A DNA stretch of 25,622 nucleotides, taken from positions 31,800 through 57,421 of the forward strand of contig WELA01011641.1 in the NCBI GenBank assembly GCA_009602735.1, given 5' to 3'. Numbering within the stretch: the stretch's first letter is position 1; each line of letters begins with the position of its first letter. Source of the DNA: Mesotaenium endlicherianum. Taxonomy: Eukaryota > Streptophyta > Zygnematophyceae > Zygnematales > Mesotaeniaceae. Below, in pieces: positions 10,642 through 21,249 of this stretch. The notes below the pieces were generated by a model that saw only the letters and a list, made by a program, of their open reading frames with translations, was not told the origin of the DNA and ran no database searches. The translations under genes and the position numbers were made by a program.

Positions 10642-11143
10642 TCACGCCAACATCATGTCTCCAAAGAGCGAGACGTAGACGTCCCCCAGCGACTGCAACT
10701 GGGAGCTGTCTCTGGCCCAGCTCGGTGCCAGCTGTCGAGACGCGGTGTGCCCGCCTCGCCCGTCCCCGCCAGCCGCACCACCTGTCGCACTCTCAGCAGC
10801 GCACAGCTGCACAACGAGCTCGAGGTGGCCCACGCAATCGAACACAGGCGAGAACGTGTCCTTGTCGAAGAAGAAGACAATCTCCGCCTTTGCATACTTG
10901 ACAACGCTCCTGGCGTTCCCCCTCGACAGGTGAACAAGCCGCCCGCCCTTCCGGTCAATGACGGCGACCGTGTTGGCAACGTCCTGAGGCGCGACTCGCC
11001 GCGCGCCCAGCAGGCCTTCCGCCCGCTCGGCCGGAAGAGCCGCGCTCAGCATGAGGCTCGTGTGCACCGTGTACGCGTCCAGGCTTCTCGCCACTTTCCT
11101 GCAGATGCCTGCACCTGCGCACCCGTGTTGAGCGAGCGTGCGC

Positions 11144-11219
<76 letters not shown>

Positions 11220-11248
11220 GCGCACACACACACGCGCACACACACACG

Positions 11249-11325
<77 letters not shown>

Positions 11326-12730
11326 GCACACACACACACACACACACGCCCGCCCGAGCACCAAAAGTTGAGGCCCTGATCCTTGGGCTGGCGGCCTGGT
11401 GCATACTTAAGGTGGACAGCTCCACCTGTCAAAATTTTGTTCAGATTCGTAACTGGAGTAAGGCATCAGGAGGCCCAGCCTCCCTGCTCCTTTTTTGGCA
11501 TTTGACAACGCGCATCACTGGCCTTTGGCTGTCGGGGATATACTGATAGTAGGTGAATCAGCTCGTTCCATGAAAAAAATCCAATTGTCTGTCGACGCTT
11601 GTCGCTTGGGAGTGCTGGGTATGAGGAGCACGACAAGGAAGCATGGATATGATGCAATGCGACTGCGTCAGGAGGGTGTGCTCCTCTCTGTCTTGTGACA
11701 AGGCTGCTGCAGAAGCAAATGAGCACCTCCACGGCAAGCATCGCAAGACAGTTGGACCACTCTCCGAGGCCTGGGCAACTTGAAGTCGCCTCACCAGCCC
11801 TGCAGCATCAGACGTAAGAAATTCTCGCCTCGCGCGCTGCTATGAGAGCTTGTAAGGAGTGTATCTTGCAGGCTCAGCGTGACGCGAGTCCGCAGCACAT
11901 GGTGCCAGCAGGGCATCACGAACAGCGAGGAGGGGTTGGCTGGCTGCGAGAAGATCACAAAAGGCGCGCAAATTACGTGCCTGAGTGGACTTGAGAGAAG
12001 GCGGGCTGGCCGCGCACGGCAACGTCGATGAAGCACAGGTACTGCTCCGACTGGGCCGTCTGCTCCGTGAGGCACCTGCAGGAGCTGCTGCTGGCCTTCT
12101 TGGGCTCCCCTCCGAAAAGACCCGCCAGCTTGCGGAATCCTCCGACAGCTGTCGCTACTTCTGTGCCCTTTTCAGACAGCAGCATATGAAGTTGGTGTGA
12201 GGAATGCTTGTGCGAGTAAGCAGGCGCACCTCAGTAGTATAAACATTTGCACCAGAGACAAGAAGTTTCAAGAACGATGAGCTTGCTCGGGAAAGAGACG
12301 AAGGGAAAGAGAGAGAGGGAAGTGGGGGGAGAGAGAGAGAGGGAGAGGGAGAGGGAGAGGGAGAGGGAGAAAGAGAGGGGGAGGCAGGAAGGGAGGGAGA
12401 GAGGAAGGGAGGGAGGGAGAGGACGAAGGAGGAAAGGGACAGCTCCATTCAGCTAATAGTAAGTACCTCGGCTGTGTTGAGAGAAGGCCACCGTCTAATG
12501 CAGGAGTCCTTCCACAGGTCTTCCGACGAGCAAGAGAGGTCTCCCCATTCCTTGCAGATGCAAGCCACTGCTGCAAGGTCATTCACACTCAACCCACACG
12601 CAAAGACCTGCCTCAAAATATCGGTCTGCAAGCGCCGTACGTGTGGGGAGCCTGTACTGGCACACTTTGCGAATGCTGGTGTCTTTCTTGATTGACATGA
12701 AACAGGCGGAGGCAAAGTGGAAGTGTTCAT
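10642..12730 (-). CDS. F-box protein, At2g27310/At2g36090-like
   Basis: On the minus strand the coding exons are 12704-12730, 12467-12625, 11977-12167 and 10642-11098, giving about 277 residues with all phases agreeing. The F-box runs from TDILRQVF through LAAVACICKEWGDLS to SEDLWKDSCIRRWPS, roughly residues 10-56. Proteins of this type bind SKP1 through the F-box and recruit substrates to an SCF ubiquitin ligase. After it come VGGFRKLAGLFG and YLCFIDVAVRGQPAFSQV, which match the layout of the Arabidopsis family (GGFRRFY, then FVSLVDVYYRDKPVLSKV). The last exon has VANTVAVIDRKGGRLVHLS and ends LGDVYVSLFGDMMLA, resembling the family's closing sheet region. The start is ambiguous. The 78-base gap at 12626-12703 has GT and AG ends but is also open in frame, so the protein could instead begin at the ATG at 12865-12863 as one long exon. 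Intron 2 (11099-11976) carries a TG repeat near its 3' end, and intron 1 carries a CT-rich tract. The substrate is unknown. Confidence 0.8.
11154..11347. repeat. (CA)n microsatellite, (UG)n in the F-box transcript
   Basis: About 190 bases of CA repeat with a few CG, CGGG and CATATG interruptions lie inside intron 2 of the F-box gene. On the transcript strand this is a UG tract ending about 55 bases before the 3' splice site at 11099. The length may be affected by assembly. Confidence 0.95.
12302..12423. repeat. Imperfect GA/GGGA tract (CT/CCCT in the transcript)
   Basis: This purine-only tract of GA, GGGA and GGAG units lies in intron 1 of the F-box gene. In the transcript it is a polypyrimidine stretch beginning about 45 bases after the 5' splice site at 12466. 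Confidence 0.9.
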
Positions 12731-13708
12731 TGAGGGCGAGGCTCGCTCTGGTATCTGGCGAAGGTACCACTTTCTATCCAAATGGAATAAGGTTACCGGA
12801 TGTCTACACGCCCGGATGATGAGCCTTGCTACTATGAGTAGTTGACTGCTTGACATCGATGCCACCTCATTGACTAGAAGCTAGTAACCAATCCACTCGA
12901 GGATTATACGTTCGTAGCTACAGTAAAAATCTAAACATGAGAACAAGGCAACTCGTTCTTTCTACCGCACCAGAGGTTGCATGCAGTTCTCTTTCCTGCC
13001 AACATCTAATCAGTGCTCATCACCTGCATTGCCGTCTCTTGATATTATTTAGTAATGCATGACGGATGCCCATCCCAGAGCTACCCCATGTAGGAGAAAG
13101 CACGCAGTGTGAAGCATGCATGAAGACGAAGCAGAACGATAAATTGAACGTGCTCCGGGTCTCAGCACTGAAAGCGGTGGGCACAAACTAAGAAAAGAGA
13201 GATGCAACCAAGTTGCAGCTGCTGCCCGCTTGCAAATCATGTTCAGAAAGCTGTGCCGCCCATGCACAGGGCTGCCGTCTGAGAAGGTGGGAAAAAAAGA
13301 TGGAGTTTTCATACCGTGATGGTTACACGAGGTAAAGCTCGTAGAATATCAGCTCCAAGTCCTCGCTAGTGACACGTGGTATATATGCTGCTGTGGATCA
13401 CGAACCAAAGTCGCCGCTGGCATGCCTCAACTGTGCCTCCGAAGGCAGGACCGACCTGGCTTCCTTTCTGTAAAAGTACCTCGAACCAGCTGACAGTCTC
13501 TTTGTCTTGCATGGAAGCAAGTAAATTCACGATTCCCAATGATCACTGCTATCCAATAGCATCCGCGATATATCGGAAATACAGCAGTATGATGTATTGT
13601 ACGAAACAGGCGGACGGTTGCAAAGCGCCCTTCACTCTTTCTGTCGAAGAGCCAACAACAGTGCCTCAAATTCCGGTCTGCTAAGGCTGGTCTTGGGCAT
13701 CACGGTGC

Positions 13709-13722
13709 TTGCATGCATGCAA
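13709..13722. promoter_or_regulatory. TTGCATGCATGCAA palindrome (double RY motif)
   Basis: This perfect 14-base palindrome contains CATGCATG, the RY element bound by plant B3-domain factors. It lies about 980 bases upstream of the F-box start at 12730. It is a motif match only, and short CATGCA repeats also arise by chance. Confidence 0.3.
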
Positions 13723-14467
13723 CCACGCAGGTGCCTATGCAAGCCAGCTACATGCAGCTAGTGTGCAGCTATGCACTTTTAACACCTCGTAATGACTGGT
13801 AATTTCAACAGATCCGCATGACCGGCGAGCGATTGGTTCAAATCGATCGATGCTCGTGCCCACTCATTTGCAAGCTCATTTTCGGTCAAAGCGTGTATCA
13901 CCAGGCGACTATCGTATGGCGGGGGGTTTTGGTACGCGAAAGCTAGCCGAAGTTCAAAAGATGGTAATGACCATCAATAATCGGCCATGTTATTTGCATT
14001 CTCAGCTAGATGTGTTACGTCGCCACAAGAAACACGTGGGTGCAGTGAACGCTTATGCTTCTTAAGAAACTTACCATTCGAAGACAAGAGAACAGGTGTT
14101 CCTTTTTGTTTAGTCATTGGAAATTAATCCTAATATTGAAGTGCCCTTTTTAACGTGCCATGCGGTTTTCTTTCATTTTTCATGTGACATGATCATGCAT
14201 GTATAAGCTACAGCTACTTAGTGGCCAACAGTGACTGTTCAGTCTATGCAGCCTCTCACCCAGTGTCTTGAACTAAGTTGTCTTTGCAAATTCACAACTT
14301 GGAGATTGTAAGTGTCCCACTATCGATATCCTTGACTACCTCTCTCAAGTCAAATTATGAGCGTATTATTTGCAACTTAACAATCACATTGTAGTAATTA
14401 AAATAATTCAGAAACGTCCTGCAAATCAGTGAAGAATGTAGATTTAGAACCTTAAACATTGTGTGTA

Positions 14468-14473
14468 TTTATT
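14468..14473 (-). terminator. Candidate polyadenylation signal AATAAA
   Basis: AATAAA on the minus strand lies about 250 bases after the stop codon of the methyltransferase-like gene, in AT-rich sequence. Plant and algal genes use loose signals, so this is only a candidate. Confidence 0.3.
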
Positions 14474-14725
14474 TTGCTTTGCAGCAATATGTTCGCAAGA
14501 AAATTTAGTAAAGATCGGCACAGAGCCGAAACTATGTCAGGACCTGAAAATCTATTGTTCTTGCTGAGACAAGCACCCTCACACGCAGGTACAGGGCGAA
14601 CAGTACGAGTAGTAACACGAATGCAAAATTCACATAAGATAAACATTGAAGGACCAACCCTGGAGGTGCCGCTCTGCAAATAAGAATTAGGAAAACCAAA
14701 AAATAACCTACTTTGCAACGTATTC

Positions 14726-15106
14726 TTATGCTTCCCTCGGGGGCTTCTCCAGCACCGCGTTGAGAAGCAGATGGGGCCCAGTCTGCTCCGCATCTTCAAA
14801 GGACGGCGAGATGTTCCAGTACAGCCGCTTGTATCCAAGAGCATCCACAATCTCGTTGTACCCTGGCATGTCCTCGGAGGGCGCCGAGAACAGGTCGAAC
14901 CAGATGAGGCCACCTGTTCGCACACCGGCAACCAACGTCAGGTCCAGCCGGCACGTGCATGCACGAGCTTGCCGTTCTGCGTTCCGGCGACTTACAGCTT
15001 GCGGCCAAAAAAGGCGGCAAGCCTGCTTTCACTTCCGTATCTTGCAGCAAGGAAGAGTGGAAGACAGCAAGCTGATCAAGTTGGAACAGACGTTGAGATC
15101 TTCAAC

Positions 15107-15200
<94 letters not shown>

Positions 15201-17909
15201 NTTTTGCGGAGCCGAAGTAAAATGCTGCACAGACTGGCGCGAACTTGCGGCGTGACCGCGTCACTGACACACCTAGGACCCACACCTGTCTTTCACAGGG
15301 ACTACGGCACCAATCTTCCTGACCCCATCATAGGTAAGAGTAAGGAAATGGGTGATGAGAGACCTTACAAAGAAGCGAGCAATGGACAGCGGCTCCATCT
15401 GGCTCCACCCAACCCCAGGCGTACACAAGTCTACCCAAACGTGCGCGTGGACTTTCAAGCACCGCACGGGCCGAGCCAGCCAAGCCCGACAGGAGAGAGG
15501 CTGAAGCAGCCTCCGGCAGGCCAGGCGAGGCTGGTTAGAGGAGAAGGGAGGCGGGGGGCCAAGGGGAGAGGCGAGGCGAGCATGCATGGGGGTCGCAAAG
15601 GGGGGTGCCGGGAGGAGGGGGGGAGGGGGGGGTGTTAAGTTTGCGGGGGCGCACCCGGGCGCAGCACGCGGTTCCAGTCGAACACAAGCGCCTCGAAGTC
15701 GTCGAGGGACTGGCCGTCGATGCTGCTCTGGCTGTGGACGATGTCCAGCGTGTTGTCAAACAGCGGCAGGCGCGCCCTGTGCGGCAGGTGCAGCGGGATG
15801 AGGCCCCGGAGGGCGATCGTCGGCAGGTACGGGAACACAGCCTGCCGCCCGCCCGCCGCCCGCCCGCACGGTAAGACGCGCGGCTCCCACCAGCGCCACG
15901 AAGCACTTGCTTCGTTAAAGTGCCGCCAGCATTGCACATTGAGCAAGCTCAGGCGGAGCGGAAGGGAGGAGGGAGAGGGAAAGGAGGGGGTAATCTGGGG
16001 GAAGAGGGGAGGGGTGCAAACAGGCGACACAACGCACGCGCCATCCCCTCTCCCCATGTATGCGCGTGCTGGCTTTATCCGGAAGCCTCAGAATGTCTAC
16101 AACAAATTGGAGGAAGGACAAAAAGCGGAGGGGGATGGGACGGGAGGGGAGGCGAGGGGAGAGGAGCAAAGCGGAGGCGGAGGAGGAGAGGGGAGCATAC
16201 CTGTTTGGCGAAGTTCCGCGACGTGGTCATGATGGTGACGTTGAACCTGGACATGAAGGCGGCGAACGTGCCCGTGCTGCCGCCCACGTCGAGCCCTATC
16301 CGGATAGACCCCTTCTTCATCTCAATCACCTCCTCGAGCGCGACATCTGGCCGCTCCTGCACGGCGAGAGTCCCCCCAACACGCGCGTGCGCACACGCAT
16401 GCACATACACATAAGCCCAGCCCGGGCGTGTGATCATCCAGTCGTCAGTTGCGCCTCCGGCCCTGATGTTGCGTTTCAAGCTTCACCGAGGTTCTTCGCA
16501 CGCACCGTGGCAGGGGAGACAAGAGGCGAGGAGGAAGAGAAGGGCAGTGAGAGAGGGTGACTGTCGTGGGAAGGGTTCAGTAGCTTAAACACACCCATGA
16601 AATAAAACAGCACCCGGACTCTCACCACGCGGGACCTGCACACCACAGGACAGACGAGACTTGGCCCAGGAAAGAAGAAGTGCTAGAGAATTCCGAAGGC
16701 GACAGAGCGGCCCCCCTCTGCTTCTCACAAAAGGAGAGAAGGGGCCAGCTCCTTGCGCCACCTGGTCGGCTGCTGTCAACTGGCCGGCAACTGCCACCTG
16801 GCTGCAGCTTGCCTGGCTGACACACGTCCTCTCCACTCACATGCACATCCTTGGCATGTGGCGAGAGAGAGAGCCGGCCTTGTGAGACGGCCTCATGAGA
16901 CGGCAGGAGGGGAACAAAAGAAATGGCGGCGGCAGCGGCAGCCATGGCCGAGAGCCTCCTGGCAGAGTGCACGCCCTGGAGGCGCAGACGCTGGCCACAC
17001 ATGCATGGCCCACCTCACCCATACGGGGAGGCCCAGCTGGCAGCACTCAGTGTGCCTTTCAGACAAGTGCACCAGCGCGGATTGCGCGCTCGTGAGCTCT
17101 CGCGCGCTCACTCGCATGCAACCGCGCTGCTTGAAGCTCACTACCGAAGGCCAGCCCGCGATTCTCAAAAGCGTCGAATCTCTCTCTTGGATGCAGCAGG
17201 GCTCCTCAATCTGCCCTCGCGTTCTCCTCATTCCGGCTGGCCGCTTCCGCGAGCCCTTGTGTACTCTGCGTGGTCATGACCCCCACCTCTCCCGCTCCAC
17301 TCTCAAAGCAACCACTTTCAAAGGAAAGGCCACAATAAAGGACATCTGCCAGCTTGTTTCTGAGGGCCTGGGTTCGGCGAGGGGTCAGAGAGGCGCGCAC
17401 ACGTGTACACGCGTGCACACGACGCACACGCGCGCACACACGGACACACACCTGCCAGCGCTTGCCGCCGAGTCGCAGGCGCCAGCAGTCCGCGCACTCG
17501 CCCTCCGTCCGGTTCACCAGGCACGCAAAGCTGGGACACGTGTAGTGCTCCCAGCGCACGTTCTGGCTCATGAGGTTCTTCTGCACACGCGCGCGCTCGC
17601 ACGCACACAGGCCCCGTGGCCGCCAGGTGGGCATGAGCAAACACGAAGTGCCGTGTGTGTCCTGCTCTTCGGAATTGCACGTGCAGTTGGATGTGATCAA
17701 GACTGCACCCGTATGCACGCGCGGCGCTGACGCTTTCGTGTGCACATGAAATCTGGCGGTGAGATACACCTGTGGCCAAGACACGCCTTTCTACAGGTGT
17801 ACTTGGAATACATCTGCGTCCATGCGTGTGTGTGTGCGTGCGTGTATCTGTACGCACGTACAGCACGATACAACACACCTTCTCTGCAGATGCATGTCAA
17901 CCCCGCCCC

Positions 17910-17948
<39 letters not shown>

Positions 17949-19609
17949 ACANACAAGTACATCGGCGGCGGGATAGCTGCAGCCTAGTTTGCACGCGCAC
18001 CAGTGACCTGAAATGCTGCCAGCTCTAGACATCCTAGCAGCCGCCCAGCCAGCCCGTCAGCCCATCGCCAGCCAGCCAGCCAGCCCGCCAGCCCGCCGGC
18101 AGGGCAGCAAGGCAGCCAGGAGCGGCGGCAGATGTGAGATACAAGCTGCCGGGAAGTCCCACCCGCGCCTCACCTGGTCAAAGGTGGAGCGCGGGAAGGG
18201 GCTGGGCTCCGAAGCGTTGGCGGGGCCCTGCGCGAAGCAGCGGCGGCGCGGCAGGTAGAAGCAGCTCTTGTCGAACGCGAGGCGCTCCACCAGGGGCCAG
18301 TCGTCGGGGCAGTCGCCGCGCACGGGGTACGCCAGGTACGCCGCCAGCTCCTTGGGCGAGGCCTTGCACTGCTGGCACCCGCGCTTGCCCACGCCCACCG
18401 TCGATTCTGCGCGCGCGCATGCGTGCGAGGGAGCGAGCGGGCGAGGAAGCGAGGGAGAGAGAAGGCGAGGGAGCAGAGAGCAGGTGAGGGAGCGAGCGAG
18501 CGAGCATGCGCGCGTGTACTTTGCAGCACGCCCACGGAGGCATGCAGCACAGGTGTCACGTGCGCACACAGAGGCGCATGCACGCTCAGGGGCGGATGCA
18601 CGCCCGGAGGCACGTGCGCGCTGAGGGACATGCATGCATGCAGAGAGGCAAGGCTGAAGGGGCCGAGGGCACGGGAAGAGGGCACGAGGTGGGGCAAGAG
18701 GGAGCGCGCCAACAGGGGGCTGTGTAAGCATGTCGGGCGTAGAGTTACGTGGAGGGACGCATATCAAACTTAGATAGGCACGTATTGCGTGGACCGTGAA
18801 GTGTAGCCTGCGGTGTGAGAGTAGGACATGCGGTCCACGTCCGCGCGCGCACGCATGCCCGCGTGAGTGAGTGAGCACGTGCCATTCACAGGTGCCGGCG
18901 GACGGAGCATGCAGGCACCCTGTAAGATGCACCGGGAGACCTGCATAGGCACGCTCACGCTGTATCGCACGGCAGGGCTCTTGCCGAGCCAGGAGGAGCA
19001 CGGGTGCACAGCACATGGCCATGCAAGGCCACCCTCCCTCCCTCGCTTCGCTTCTCCCTCCCTCTCTCTCTCTCGTTCTCTGTGGGTGGGGAGGAGGAGG
19101 CGCCACTTGAGGGTGCTGGACTTTAGTGGAAGGGAGGTGCAGGAGGGAGGGAGGGAAGGAGGGAGGGAGGGATGTGAGGGGGGTACCCTCGGCCTTGCAC
19201 GCCCGCGTGGCCTCCTGGGCGGCGCCGATGGCCAGCTTGCTGAGCTGGCCCCTGGACGGCTTGCCCTTGCCGGAGGCGACGGCGTCGATCTGCTCCTGCA
19301 GCCGCGCCTGCGCCTCCTCCGTCAGCCGCCCCTTCACGACCGCCACCTCGTGCCCCTCCCGGGCAGCGTCCACCTCAGCCTGCTTGCAGAGTGTCGCCAC
19401 CCAGGGCACATGGCGCACACGACGAGGGGAGCGAGCAGCGAGCGTGCGAGCGTTCAGAAGAAGGCCCATGTCACAAACATTCACCGGGAACGTATGCCAG
19501 AGACATAAGAGATCACAGCAGACGCGTGTGTGGTGTTGAATGGGGAGAGGGGGGCAGCTGCAGCTGCTCTGTGCTCTTCACCCACTATTGGCATTGAACC
19601 CACACCCTC

Positions 19610-19702
<93 letters not shown>

Positions 19703-20848
19703 NGCCAATGCCCATGCCCATGGCCATGCTCATGCTCGTGCCTTTGCTCTACGCCAAGTCGAGCTTCAACGATGAATGCACTGCTGCCTGCCGGCGGGTG
19801 GTTTGCCTGATGTACATCTTCTTGTCTAGTGAAGAAGAAAGGTCGTGATAAGAGAAAGTACAAAAAGGCGCAGACAAAGGAAAAGACTTTGGCTGGCAGA
19901 TTGCCTGACGTGTTTGTCTTACAGCCACCCCCAATTGTCTCGTCTACCGCCAATAACCGAGAGCATTCATGCAAGTGACTAACTCCATAAAGAGCGACCA
20001 TGGTGGAGGATACTGGCGATTGCTGGAGACCTGAGTCCTCCCAAGAGGTGCAGAATAAGAAGAAGAGGTAGTGTGAACACTCGCAAAGCGCGTTTTGAGC
20101 TGGGCTGCATGTTTGTGGGGCACCACGATATACACTCTGAGGTCATGTGACATCAACTTAAGGGGCAGGTCACCGGTAGTCTCTTGATTCATGGGGTACT
20201 CCGAAGTTCAAGGAGGAGAGGCTGGTGACATCTTGCCCATGAGCTGGTGAGGAGCCAGGAGAGGAAGAAGGAGGACGGAACTTGGCGTGATGGGCGTTGA
20301 CGAGAAAGCTCTAGGTGCCAGCTGAGGCACAAGCGAGCTGCCATGGCTGGGAGAGTGAGTGGACCTGAAGCTTCACAGAGGATGTTCCCTAGCCACACGG
20401 AAAGCAGGTTTCGAGAAGCATTGACTCTGTGCTTTGTCAAGAAGAGCGGAGAACATCGTCGTAGAGATGCTGCAAGTGAGATTCTTGTAAGTTGCAAGGT
20501 GGCGGAGATGGCATGGTGGTTGATCTACGTCGAGCACTGGAAGTGGTTCTGACACTACAGAAGCTGGCAAGTTTGCATGCCAGGTCGTTAGCAGAAAGTC
20601 GAGAGTTTTGGGGGGGTAGTGGAGTCAAAATGACTGGCCTTCAAGAGGAGTCCAGCAACGGCAAGAAACTGCGTGCCCACCTGAACTGCAGCTAGCTGAG
20701 CCAGTACGATACGATAGTCCTCTTCCGTGACTACCGTACTTGGATCACATTGAGATCCCCCGAGGCCTCCATCCCATCCTGCTTGCTTCAAAATCCATAT
20801 GCAAAAAGCGATACTCATTAACACAGAGCCATTTTTTCCCAGCCCCAT
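14726..20848 (-). CDS. Methyltransferase-like protein, At1g29790 type, probably Golgi-anchored
   Basis: Minus-strand exons are 20681-20848, 19187-19379, 18174-18406, 17452-17580, 16201-16356, 15655-15841 and 14726-14913. Phases are 0, 1, 0, 0, 0 and 1, and the lengths sum to 1254 bases (417 residues). A short hydrophobic segment at residues 9-20 (VLMSIAFCIWIL) is a likely signal anchor. Residues 42-105 look like a coiled-coil stem. DCPDDWPLVERL and LPRRRCFA (about 152-178) are hallmarks of this plant family. A cysteine group follows (C213, C218, C227, C230) in VRWEHYTCPSFACL. SAM motif I is IGLDVGGSTGTF (262-272), then ALRGLIPLHL, LPLFDNTLDIVHS, WNRVLRPGGLIWFDLF, ALGYKRLYWN and a final LEKPPREA. 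The family usually has GLDIGGGTGTF; here serine replaces one glycine. Sequons at N184 (NAS) and N221 (NRT) fit a lumenal domain. The start follows tgtacag, so an extra 5' exon is possible. The substrate is unknown for the family as far as I know. It lies head-to-tail with UXS on the same strand. Confidence 0.88.
15109..15200. repeat. Poly-C run of exactly 92 bases ending at an N
   Basis: The run lies in the last intron of the methyltransferase-like gene (14914-15654) and would be poly-G in the transcript. It ends at the single N at 15201. Its length matches a second run at 19611-19702, so the true length is doubtful. Confidence 0.95.
17911..17948. repeat. Poly-C run of 38 bases near an N
   Basis: The run lies in the intron between 17581 and 18173 of the methyltransferase-like gene and would be poly-G in the transcript. 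A lone N follows at 17952. Confidence 0.95.
19611..19702. repeat. Second poly-C run of exactly 92 bases ending at an N
   Basis: The run lies in the first intron of the methyltransferase-like gene (19380-20680, 1301 bases) and would be poly-G in the transcript. The single N at 19703 follows immediately. No gene is visible in the rest of this intron. Confidence 0.95.
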
Positions 20849-21217
20849 CTGTACAATGCGCGGTCTCCCTCCAGGTAACACTCTCTCAATTTGGTCAGCG
20901 CAACATGGAAGCAGTGATTATTCAGACCTGTCGTCTAACCCGGAAAAGTCGTACTACCAAACTGTTGCAGTTTTGGTGCCAAACTATCATGTCAAGCCAA
21001 GCGCCCTTCACCCAAAGCGATCCTGTGGATCATCCTCACAGTGAGATGGCATTTATAAGTCTTCGTGCTGCATGTAATCACAACGAAGTTGTTAAATGTC
21101 TTCAGAATGCTGCCTTACTTTTCCTGCTCTAGCTGCTCCTACAGCTTAACTGCTGCTTCTTACCCTCCACAGTCAACTGTCGCTTACTTGTGACCTTCAG
21201 GACCTTCAATCGTCGAT

Positions 21218-21249
21218 TCAGTCGACTGGTCGGTCGGTCGATCGGTCGG
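21218..21249. repeat. Short GGTC-type tetranucleotide tandem repeat
   Basis: The sequence reads as repeated GGTC with GACT and GATC variants (tcgactggtcggtcggtcga, then tcggtcgg). It lies in the presumed 5' flank of the methyltransferase-like gene. No function can be assigned. Confidence 0.6.

Larger units (their letters stand above)
12731..14725. other. Region between the F-box and methyltransferase genes
   Basis: This is mostly non-coding sequence of mixed composition, with the F-box promoter expected at its left end. It contains CACGTG followed by TATATA (13373-13386), CACGTG at 14034-14039 and a CATGCATG palindrome. Minus-strand 13328-13690 has a doubtful exon-like block, described among the findings. 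The AT-rich part from 14070 to 14725 shows no gene and holds the 3' UTR of the methyltransferase-like gene. Confidence 0.45.

Noticed and set aside
11138..11364. Long His-Thr or Cys-Val repeat proteins
   Set aside because: They are translations of the CA microsatellite inside an F-box intron.
13820..13850. tRNA-like T-arm (GGTTCAAATC)
   Set aside because: No acceptor stem, D-arm or anticodon arm can be formed around it.
13850..14065. Plus-strand 71-residue open frame
   Set aside because: No splice context, family match or codon bias; the opposite strand is equally open over part of it.
14280..14335. snRNA upstream element resembling GTCCCACATCG
   Set aside because: It is an imperfect match (GTCCCACTATCG) with no properly spaced TATA box or snRNA sequence.
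15029..15283. Poly-glycine or poly-proline proteins at the C runs
   Set aside because: They are translations of homopolymers next to an N, located in introns of a well-supported minus-strand gene.
16753..17730. Plus-strand 325-residue open frame
   Set aside because: It lies opposite the cysteine-rich exon of the methyltransferase-like gene and adjacent introns and shows no motif.
18057..19484. Single 475-residue minus-strand protein
   Set aside because: It is two true exons of the methyltransferase-like gene (19187-19379 and 18174-18406) joined by an intron that happens to be open; splicing gives matching phases and a family-like sequence.
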